Source: Lactobacillales bacterium
GTDB lineage: Bacteria; Bacillota; Bacilli; Lactobacillales; Vagococcaceae
Reading direction: 5' to 3'
DNA: 7,304 nt
NCBI GenBank assembly: GCA_015655485.1
Contig: JAATEZ010000176.1
Coordinates: 1 to 7,304, forward strand
Made by a program: the position numbers and the translations under genes. The notes below the pieces were generated by a model that was given only the letters and a program-made list of their open reading frames with translations, was not told the origin of the DNA and searched no databases. Below are positions 1 through 6,200 of the stretch, piece after piece. Each line of letters begins with the position of its first letter. The stretch's first letter is position 1.

Positions 1-579
1 AACTTGTTTGAATTTTTTTTGAACCGCCATCATGATATTTTCAACATCCCATTGGCTCATTGTGGTTTGATTGGTAACAAATATTTTTTCTGGTTCTACA
101 GAGTAGATGAGCTGTTCTGCATCTGCTACAGTAGAGACGAGCCGGATATGGTCTGGTGCTACACCGATTGCGCCCTCTGGTTCGGGATGATTTTTTTTCC
201 CAATATAAATGATCTCATAGCCTTCGCTGACTTTTTTTTCAATCAATTCGTGAGTAATGGTCACATCAGGACACGTTGCGTCAATCGTGCATAACCCTTT
301 TTTCTTGGCTAATTCCATGACTCTGGGGGAAGTTCCATGTGCGGTAAAAATGACTGTTCCTGAATGGATCTGTTGTAAAATTTCTTCACGAACGCTGCCA
401 TCAATCGTGTGGATCCCAACTTTTTCAAAAGCATCAGTGATCTGCTGATTATGAACGATCATGCCAAGAATGTAGATAGGTCGGGGGAGCGATTCGTCCA
501 GTGAAGCGTTCCGAGCAATGACCATGGCATCTACAACGCCGTAACAATAGCCGCGCGGGCTGATATTAACGATTTCCAT
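1..579 (-). CDS. ispH: 4-hydroxy-3-methylbut-2-enyl diphosphate reductase (IspH/LytB), 5' part only
   Basis: IspH is a cytosolic 4Fe-4S enzyme that reduces HMBPP to IPP and DMAPP, the last step of the MEP isoprenoid pathway. The minus strand reads openly from ATG at 579 to the window edge, giving 193 residues; the family is usually about 310-335, so the C-terminal third is missing because of the window boundary, not because the gene is broken. The N-terminus MEIVNISPRGYCYGVVDAM is the typical family start, with the first cluster cysteine at C12. Also visible are the VHN motif (H43), TAHG (H81), the second cluster cysteine in DATCPDV (C103), the HPEPEG substrate-binding motif (H131, E133; the usual Gly before this His is Asn here) and the NQTTMS motif (T172-T173). 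The third cluster cysteine would lie past the edge. A strong ribosome binding site, GGAGGAG at 586-592, sits 6 bases upstream and fixes the start. The gene is divergent from udk. The sequence most resembles the Listeria/Bacilli form as I remember it. Confidence 0.95.
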   Translation of the reverse strand, partial: MEIVNISPRGYCYGVVDAMVIARNASLDESLPRPIYILGMIVHNQQITDAFEKVGIHTIDGSVREEILQQIHSGTVIFTAHGTSPRVMELAKKKGLCTIDATCPDVTITHELIEKKVSEGYEIIYIGKKNHPEPEGAIGVAPDHIRLVSTVADAEQLIYSVEPEKIFVTNQTTMSQWDVENIMMAVQKKFKQV

Positions 580-614
580 AAAATTCTCCTCCAAATACAT
601 TCGTTCACACTAAT

Positions 615-646
615 AGTATAACTGAAATTCAAAAAAAAGGAATCAA
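615..646 (-). promoter_or_regulatory. Possible ispH promoter
   Basis: On the minus strand a TATACT -10-like hexamer (615-620) lies 36 bases upstream of the ispH start. The nearest -35-like hexamer, TTGATT (641-646), is 20 bases away, longer than the ideal 17, with a T8 tract between the two. Placement is right for a leader of about 30 bases, but the spacing makes this tentative. Confidence 0.3.
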
Positions 647-694
647 GAAGGAATGATTCTATGCGGATACTGAAAAAAATTAATCTTTTTTTAG

Positions 695-723
695 AAAATA
701 AATTAAGAACATGGTAGTATAAT
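695..723 (+). promoter_or_regulatory. Probable udk promoter
   Basis: A perfect TATAAT -10 box lies at 718-723, preceded by a very A/T-rich stretch. The hexamer at the ideal -35 distance (about 695-700) is A-rich and does not resemble TTGACA, and there is no TGn extension, so the call rests on the -10 box and its position. Transcription would start near 730, leaving a leader of about 50 bases before udk. The ispH promoter would lie back to back with it. Confidence 0.45.
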
Positions 724-780
724 ATTTGGTAGATTAAATGGCCAGGTAAAATGAAATCAAGAAAATTGGAGTGAACGATT

Positions 781-1401
781 GTGAGTAAGCCAGTAGTGAT
801 TGGAATAACAGGCGGTTCAGGAAGCGGAAAGTCAAGTGTAGCACAAGCGGTTTTTAAGCAGTTTCCAGGGCATTCTTTATTAATGTTAGAACAGGATTCT
901 TACTATAAGGATCAAAGCGAGCTTACCTTTGAAGAGCGTTTAAAAACAAATTATGATCATCCTCTAGCTTTTGATTCTGAGTTATTGATCGAGCAATTAA
1001 CTGATCTTGTCCAGCATCGGGCGGTTGAGCGCCCAATCTATGATTATACGACTTATACTCGTACCAAAAAGACGGCGACAGAAGAGCCAAAAGAAGTGAT
1101 CGTTTTAGAAGGCATTCTGATTTTGGAAGATACTCGTTTGCGTGATTTGATGGATATCAAGATTTTTGTGGATACAGATGATGATATTCGGATCATTCGA
1201 CGTATCAAACGAGACATGCAGGAGCGCGGCAGAACTCTGGATTCTGTCATCGAGCAATACTTGACTGTCGTCAAGCCTATGTATAATCAATTTATTGAGC
1301 CCACTAAGCGCTATGCTGATCTGGTTATCCCTGAAGGAGGTCAAAATGAAGTGGCAATTGACTTATTAACAACTAAAATCAGAAGTATTTTAAAAAAATA
1401 A
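781..1401 (+). CDS. udk: Uridine kinase (uridine/cytidine monophosphokinase)
   Basis: This cytosolic pyrimidine-salvage enzyme phosphorylates uridine and cytidine to UMP and CMP using ATP or GTP. The 206-residue product is close to the usual 205-213. It opens with a P-loop, GGSGSGKSS (residues 11-19). Family motifs follow: QDSYYKD (38-44), NYDHPLAFD (57-65), the nucleoside-side segment PIYDYTTYTR (85-94), the Walker-B-like strand VIVLEGILIL (106-115) and the arginine-rich lid RRIKRDMQERGR (140-151). The start is GTG at 781; GGAGTG at 768-773 is 7 bases upstream and supports it, and no ATG lies before the P-loop. In many Bacilli udk sits next to greA; here the next gene is lepB, 125 bases downstream. 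I see no strong terminator after udk, only a weak 5-bp stem (1412-1416 with 1426-1430) without a T-run, so some readthrough into lepB is possible. Confidence 0.96.
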   Translation: MSKPVVIGITGGSGSGKSSVAQAVFKQFPGHSLLMLEQDSYYKDQSELTFEERLKTNYDHPLAFDSELLIEQLTDLVQHRAVERPIYDYTTYTRTKKTATEEPKEVIVLEGILILEDTRLRDLMDIKIFVDTDDDIRIIRRIKRDMQERGRTLDSVIEQYLTVVKPMYNQFIEPTKRYADLVIPEGGQNEVAIDLLTTKIRSILKK

Positions 1402-1471
1402 TAAATCTTAAATCGTCTTACGAAAACGATCAAATAGCTCAACTCGAATTCTGTTTTGATTTATGTTAGAC

Positions 1472-1477
1472 TATAAA
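1472..1477 (+). promoter_or_regulatory. Weak -10-like box upstream of lepB
   Basis: TATAAA at 1472-1477 lies in an A/T-rich run about 50 bases before the lepB start. A TTGATT hexamer (1456-1461) is nearby but only 10 bases away, so no well-spaced -35 partner exists. It could give lepB its own transcript; alternatively lepB is read through from udk. Confidence 0.25.
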
Positions 1478-1513
1478 TAATAAAAGAAAAAAGAGAGAGT
1501 AAAAAATATTTCT

Positions 1514-1518
1514 GGAGG
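1514..1518 (+). promoter_or_regulatory. Ribosome binding site that decides the lepB start
   Basis: GGAGG here is 8 bases from TTG at 1527 but only 2 bases from the in-frame ATG at 1521. Normal spacing is about 5-10 bases, so TTG at 1527 is the favoured start and ATG at 1521 is too close to be used efficiently. Confidence 0.65.
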
Positions 1519-1526
1519 AAATGTCG

Positions 1527-2069
1527 TTGAAGAAAAATGGGTTTTTAAGTGATATCATTTTGGGAGTAGTTGTTATAGCTGTTCTAGTTGGATTGAGAGC
1601 ATTTGTCTTTACTCCGGTAGAGGTAGTAGGAGATTCAATGGATCCGACTTTACAAGATGGTGAGCGCGTGATCGCTTTAAAAAATACAGATTTAAAAAGA
1701 TTTGATATTGTGACTTTCCCTGCTCCTGATGCGGCAGGAAAAAACTACATCAAACGAATTATCGGACTGCCCGGTGATACGGTAGAATATAAAGACGATG
1801 TTCTGTATGTCAATGGAAAGGCGATGAAAGAAACCTATCTTGACGAATATAAAGAGGCCTTAGATGATGGTCAGCCGTTGACACCTGACTTTACCCTGGA
1901 AACCTATTTTGACAGTGCCACTGTTCCGGATGGTTATTTATTTGTGATGGGAGATAACAGACGTATTTCAAAGGATAGCCGGATCATCGGCTATATAGCG
2001 GAAAAAAATGTAACGGGTGATGTTCGCTTTTGTTTTTGGCCGTTTGACCGTTTTGGAACGGTCGAGTAA
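1527..2069 (+). CDS. lepB: Type I signal peptidase (leader peptidase)
   Basis: A membrane-anchored serine protease that removes signal peptides from exported proteins on the outer face of the cytoplasmic membrane. With the TTG start the product is 180 residues, typical of short Gram-positive SipS-type enzymes. A single N-terminal membrane anchor covers about residues 9-27. The catalytic serine is in GDSMDPTL (S37), the general-base lysine in YIKRIIGLPGD (K76), and the conserved box GDNRRISKDSR lies near residues 142-152. Both members of the Ser/Lys dyad are present, so it should be active. Starting at ATG 1521 would add only two residues, but the ribosome binding site favours TTG. It follows udk in the same direction and its 3' end carries a terminator-like hairpin. 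Enterococci often have several signal peptidases, so whether this is the main one cannot be told from here. Confidence 0.93.
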   Translation: MKKNGFLSDIILGVVVIAVLVGLRAFVFTPVEVVGDSMDPTLQDGERVIALKNTDLKRFDIVTFPAPDAAGKNYIKRIIGLPGDTVEYKDDVLYVNGKAMKETYLDEYKEALDDGQPLTPDFTLETYFDSATVPDGYLFVMGDNRRISKDSRIIGYIAEKNVTGDVRFCFWPFDRFGTVE

Positions 2070-2076
2070 TTTTTTT
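2046..2076 (+). terminator. Terminator-like hairpin overlapping the lepB stop
   Basis: A perfect 7-bp stem (GACCGTT at 2046-2052 with AACGGTC at 2057-2063) closes a TTGG loop and is followed by seven Ts at 2070-2076. The stem lies inside the last codons of lepB and the T-run begins just after its stop. Six bases separate stem from T-run, more than in an ideal terminator, so efficiency may be modest. It would separate lepB from the HTH gene. Confidence 0.6.
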
Positions 2077-2106
2077 AACATTTTTGCCATTAGAAATATC
2101 AGGGAG

Positions 2107-2135
2107 ATCTATCAATAAAATGTATTTCAATAGAT
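2107..2135 (+). repeat. Imperfect inverted repeat upstream of the HTH gene
   Basis: ATCTAT (2107-2112) and ATAGAT (2130-2135) form 6-bp arms around an A/T-rich centre that contains AAAT-GT-ATTT (2118-2127). It lies about 80 bases before the HTH gene's start, where an operator would be expected. A -10-like TAAAAT at 2135-2140 abuts the right arm. A role as a binding site is inference, and A/T-rich DNA gives such repeats by chance. Confidence 0.3.
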
Positions 2136-2213
2136 AAAATTGTTCCATTCTCTCATTCGTAGAGTGACTTTTGTTTATTCAATGGCTATGATCGTACTCA
2201 AGAGGTGAGTAAA

Positions 2214-2891
2214 ATGGATAGTACTAAGACTGGCTTATTTATAGCTGATAGGAGAAAGCAGAAAAACTGGACTCAGGCCGAACTGGGTGAAAAAATAGGT
2301 GTGACCGATAAAGCAATCTCGCGCTGGGAGACGGGAAGAGGATTTCCTGATATTTCATTACTACGGCCGCTTAGCAAAGCTTTGGGAGTGTCGGTCAACG
2401 AAATTCTTGCAGGTGAAATAATAGCAGCGGAGCATACCCGGGAAAGTGCAGATGATGCGCTGATTCAGACATTGACCTATTCAAAGCAGAAAATAAGCAG
2501 AATAATCACGGGCATTCTTTTCGCTGTTGGCGGATTTCTGCTTATTTGTTCATTGCTATTTCTCGGGTATGACACATCCTGGGTATCGGTTTATTCAATC
2601 ATTGGAGTGATCATAATTGCCTGTGCTGTATTTCGAATTTTGCATAAAAATCGTGTGAAAGCTATACTAGCCATTTTAGGGCTGTTTTTGCTTGCGGGTA
2701 TGTCTTTTGAAGCAAGAGATTATATTTGGGTAACTTATTACAGTATGCCTCCGCTTTATAATCTCAGCATTCTTACAAGTTTTTCTGCTGATAACGAGGA
2801 TAAAGTTATCAAATATGAAAAGTTGTTTTACGTTGTCTACCGTTACCATGTTGATCAGCCCGATGAGTATTATGTTATAAGACAGGTTTGA
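2214..2891 (+). CDS. XRE-family HTH protein with C-terminal membrane segments
   Basis: Probable DNA-binding regulator tethered to the membrane; target and signal unknown. The 225-residue product has an N-terminal Cro/C1-type helix-turn-helix (about residues 8-62). Its hallmark motifs are WTQAELGEKIGVTDKAISRW (19-38) and GFPDISLLRPLSKALGVSVNEIL (43-65). A polar linker (about 69-93) leads to three hydrophobic segments (about 97-117, 124-143, 148-165), then a 60-residue tyrosine-rich tail that would be outside the cell if the N-terminus is inside. This layout is common in Firmicute one-component regulators, but I do not recognise a named family member. Start: AGGTGA (2203-2208) lies 5 bases before ATG 2214; an in-frame GTG at 2205 would sit inside that ribosome binding site and is unlikely. 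It stands alone between a terminator-like hairpin and a gene-free stretch, with no transporter or kinase partner in view. It may be an accessory insertion between lepB and rexB. Confidence 0.85.
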   Translation: MDSTKTGLFIADRRKQKNWTQAELGEKIGVTDKAISRWETGRGFPDISLLRPLSKALGVSVNEILAGEIIAAEHTRESADDALIQTLTYSKQKISRIITGILFAVGGFLLICSLLFLGYDTSWVSVYSIIGVIIIACAVFRILHKNRVKAILAILGLFLLAGMSFEARDYIWVTYYSMPPLYNLSILTSFSADNEDKVIKYEKLFYVVYRYHVDQPDEYYVIRQV

Positions 2892-2920
2892 TTGGGCTGA
2901 TGAAGAATGGTGCTTTTCTA

Positions 2921-2936
2921 AGAAAAAATTTTTTCT
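2921..2936. repeat. Perfect A/T palindrome AGAAAAAATTTTTTCT
   Basis: A 16-base perfect palindrome 29 bases after the HTH gene's stop. It has no loop and little GC, so it would make a weak RNA hairpin. On the plus strand the six Ts could help end transcription of the HTH gene, but the stem is far weaker than a standard terminator. Confidence 0.5.
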
Positions 2937-2953
2937 ACTTCATAAAAGTTAAA

Positions 2954-2990
2954 CAAAGCTGAGCGAGGCGATCAAACTTGCTCAGCTTTG
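2954..2990. repeat. 11-bp perfect inverted repeat (strong hairpin)
   Basis: CAAAGCTGAGC (2954-2964) pairs perfectly with GCTCAGCTTTG (2980-2990) around a 15-base loop. This is the strongest hairpin in the window. On the plus strand no T-run follows (next bases are ACGTTAAATA). On the minus strand the stem is followed by a T-rich run, TTTAACTTTT, so it looks more like a terminator for minus-strand transcription, although no minus-strand gene lies nearby. It may still act as a 3' stabiliser or weak terminator for the HTH gene, or be a protein-binding site. Confidence 0.6.
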
Positions 2991-3001
2991 ACGTTAAATA
3001 A

Positions 3002-3021
3002 AGTATATTTATTAGTATACT
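3002..3021. repeat. AGTATA...TATACT inverted repeat
   Basis: Arms AGTATA (3002-3007) and TATACT (3016-3021) flank 8 bases; AGTATA also recurs directly at 3014-3019. TTGACG (2988-2993) upstream matches a -35 in five of six bases, and TATTAG (3010-3015) would be a weak -10 at 16 bases, so a promoter could overlap this repeat. The function is unproven. Confidence 0.3.
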
Positions 3022-3040
3022 GGTTATAGAAGTTTGAAGA

Positions 3041-3052
3041 ATAAGGCCTTAT
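3041..3052. repeat. Perfect 12-bp palindrome ATAAGGCCTTAT
   Basis: A perfect 12-base palindrome lying between the hairpin region and rexB, about 185 bases before the rexB start. A dimeric regulator could use such a site; there is no direct evidence that one does. Confidence 0.4.
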
Positions 3053-3137
3053 GCAACTACTTTGTGATTTAGCGATTCCCTTGGAATAGAGTTGTTCCTA
3101 AAAGCGGATAGGTGAGTCAATTTTTCTATGTTCTTAA

Positions 3138-3195
3138 TATAATAAGAAATCATTGCTGCATTCTGCTTTTCTTTTTTTTAATGATTTGTGATAAA
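3138..3195 (+). promoter_or_regulatory. Candidate rexBA promoter region
   Basis: Two -10 candidates precede rexB. TATAAT at 3138-3143 is a perfect -10 box but lacks a recognisable -35 and would leave a leader of roughly 85 bases. GATAAA at 3190-3195 is preceded by TGT (3187-3189), an extended -10 arrangement, and would give a leader of about 33 bases; its -35 region is only T-rich. Either could drive rexB and rexA together. Confidence 0.35.
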
Positions 3196-3216
3196 CTAGT
3201 AGATGAGTAGAAACAG

Positions 3217-3225
3217 AAGGAAGGG
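3217..3225 (+). promoter_or_regulatory. Ribosome binding site that decides the rexB start
   Basis: AAGGAAGGG lies about 10 bases before ATG 3236. The in-frame ATG at 3203 lies upstream of this site and has no purine-rich sequence of its own (it is preceded by TAAACTAGTAG). The true start is therefore most likely 3236. Confidence 0.7.
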
Positions 3226-3235
3226 ACGGGTCAGA

Positions 3236-6200
3236 ATGAGTCTCGAGTTTGTTTTAGGCACAGGTGCCAGTGATCCGCTGGATTTTTTATTAGAGAAAAC
3301 AGCGCATTGGCTGGCGGAAAATCCAAAAAATCAGGTTTTTTATATCGTTCCTAATCATATTAAGTTTGAAACAGAGATCGAGGTGTTGGCAAAGATGCAA
3401 AAGAAGCAGCCGGATCCGCAGAAATCGATAGCAACTATGCGGCTTCAGGTCTTCAGTTTGTCTCGTTTGGCTTGGTATTATTTGCAGAACACGCCTTATT
3501 ATAACAATCATGTGATCACGGAAACCGGTTCAGCCATGTTGATCCGCAAGATATTATTAGAAGAAGAGGATTCATTAAAAGTTTTTCGCGGTGAAGCTAA
3601 TAAAAGCGGCTTTATTGAAAAATTAACCGCTTTATTTCATGAATTTCAAGTGGGAAATGTAGAGCTGAATGATTTGGAACGGATCATTCAAAGTTTGGAA
3701 GGTACGCTAAAAGGGAAAGATTGTTCTGTCAAATTGCAAGATTTTTTCACAGTCTATGAAAAATATGAAGCTCTATTGATTGAAAAGGGGTTTGGCTTTG
3801 AAACACAAATGAAGGGACTATTAGATTTTTTACAGACACAGGATTTAGAAAAATCCATGTTTATCTTTTTAGGCTATTCTCATTTGAATGCTCAGGAACT
3901 GCAGCTGGTAGATAGGCTATTCCAAAAAGGCGCGACGGTTAAATTTTTTTTGACCTTGGATAAAGGAGACCCGTTTTTTGATGGAGCAGCTGATTCTTTC
4001 TTCTTCGATTCTAAGCTGCTGTATCAGCAGGTTTATCAGGCGGCACGAAAACAAGAAGTCAGGATCTATCAGGATGTTTACACGAAACCGCAAAAATCAA
4101 TCCAATCAGAGCTTATCTCACTAGGTGATTATTGGCAGGAGTCGCATGATTTTTCTTCTTCGGTTGGAAAAAAAGGAGCTGCAACTCTGTCTATGCAAGA
4201 GGTTGTTCAAATATGGAGCGGCGAAACTGTATTTAGTGAAGTCAGTCATGTGGCTCGTGAGATCCGGCGTCTGGTCAGTCAAAAGGAATATCGGTATCAG
4301 GATATCCGAATTTTGGTTCGAGATTTTGATTTGTATAAACGAGTGGTCCCGAGTGTTTTTAAAGCACAGGCTATTCCCTTTTATTTTGATCAGGAAATGT
4401 CGATGAAACATCATCCCTTAGTTGCTTTTTTTGAGTCTCTATTCGCGATCGATCAAGGAAATTATCGTTATCGGGATGTCATGCGTTTTTTAAGGACTGA
4501 GTTGTTTTTTCCGCAAGCAGCTGCTGGGACTTCATTGACTGATTGGCAGCATAACTTAGAAGCTTATCGAGAAAAAGTAGATGTGACAGAAAATGTTGTC
4601 CTTAGTCATGGATTTGAAGGGTATTTCTGGACACAGAGCAAGGATTGGCATTTTACAAACTATCAATTTGAAGAAAACGAAGTGACTTCTGACGAAAACC
4701 AGTTAGCTGAAAATCTCTCTAATGAGATCCGGCAAGAGATCCGCAAATTTTTACCGCCTTTTTATGCCCAGTTAAAAAAAGCTCAGACTGGACTGGATGC
4801 GGCGAAGTGCCTGTATCAATTTGTTGAAAAAATCCGATTGGAAGATCAGATGATCTTATGGCGAAATCAGGAAGTGGAAGCAGGAGATCTTGATAAGGCA
4901 AGGATCCATGAACAAACTTGGCAAGCTTTTATTGATCTGATGGATGAGTATGTCGAACTTCTGGGAGATAGTGCCTACGTTCAGGAAGATTTTGCTGAAA
5001 TTTTCACCAGCGGTTTGGAAAACAAAGCCTATCACCGTGTTCCCACTGCGATCGATCAGGTGGCGATCACTTCCATGGATCTGGTTCATATGAATAAAAG
5101 CCGTATCGTTTTTATCATCGGCTTGACAGATCAAGTCCTGCCGCAGAAGATCGAGAACAAGACGCTGCTTTCTGATGAGGAGCGGTATCTGATAGATGAA
5201 AATCTGGCGGATGAAAAATATTTACAGAATTCTGCCAAAGCGGCGATCGCAAGAGAACCTTTTATTGCTTATCTGGCGTTTATGTCCGCAAAAGAGCGGC
5301 TTTATCTTACCTATCCAAGCAGCTCTGATAATAAAAAAGACTTGAAAATTTCTCCTTATCTGGAACAACTCATTCAGGGACTTAAAATCACGGTTCAAAA
5401 TAAAGCAATAGCTCCGCTGGAAAATAATACGGCCCTTGAGGATCTGACTTTTATTAGTACTTATCGCAGTTTGGTGACGGATTTGACCGTAGTGAAACGG
5501 CAGGTCAAAGAATTAAAAATTCCTTTATCTTCATTTTGGCAGAATTTGGAGCGGCTTTTATTGGAGCAGCCTGAGTATAGTGAACTGACGGCCAGAGTTT
5601 TGGGAAGTTTAACGGCTCAAAACGTTCCTGAAAAAATTTCCGGCGCGATCGTAGATGAACTATATGGTCATACGATTTTTGCGTCTGTGTCAAGAATCGA
5701 AAGTTTTTATCAATGCGAATATAAATATTGGCTGAATTATGGCTTGCGCTTAAAGGAACGGGAGGTTTTTGAATTTTCTCCGGCAGCAGCAGGCGACTTC
5801 TTTCATGAAGCCCTGGATCAGTTATTTAAAACATTGATCTCTGAAAAGCTTCAGTTAAGTCTTTTAACACCTGATGAGATCCAAAGAGTGACAGAAGAGG
5901 TCCTGCAAAAGGTGCTCAGGCAAGAACGTTTCATGATTCTGCAGGTCTCTAATCGAATGAATTATATTCGTTACCAACTATCTGCCACGATCCGCAGAGT
6001 CAGCTGGGCTTTAAAGAAGCAGAGTGAACGGAGCGGTTTGTCCACGATCCAAACTGAAGTTCTATTTGGACAAATAGCTCAGAACAGCGGTCTGGATTCC
6101 TATGATTTTCCGCTTGAAAATAACCATGAGTTGAAGATCCGCGGAAAAATCGATCGTATCGACCAGCTTGAAATGGCAGACAAGACTTTTTTAGCTGTAG

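Larger units (their letters stand above)
2892..3235. other. 344-base gene-free stretch between the HTH gene and rexB
   Basis: No credible coding sequence lies here; the longest readable stretch I found is a 20-codon frame at 2900 without a ribosome binding site. The region holds four inverted repeats within about 130 bases (listed separately), then A/T-rich DNA with two -10-like boxes leading into rexB. The size and the repeats suggest the end of one unit and the promoter region of rexB. Confidence 0.7.

Noticed and set aside
4..448. Plus-strand reading frames at 4-294 and 257-448
   Set aside because: They lie opposite ispH, have no ribosome binding sites and show no family motifs; the minus-strand frame is clearly the gene.
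1053..1344. Minus-strand frames opposite udk
   Set aside because: They are out-of-frame shadows of a well-identified kinase gene, with no start signals.
1412..1430. 5-bp inverted repeat ATCGT/ACGAT after udk as a terminator
   Set aside because: The stem is short, the loop is 9 bases, and no T-run follows.
1664..1670. GCGCGTG, the Lactococcus lactis Chi sequence, inside lepB
   Set aside because: One 7-base match in a 7-kb window can arise by chance, and the Chi sequence of this organism is unknown to me.
2900..2962. 20-codon frame starting at ATG 2900
   Set aside because: It has no ribosome binding site, a low-complexity sequence, and overlaps the A/T palindrome and hairpin arm.
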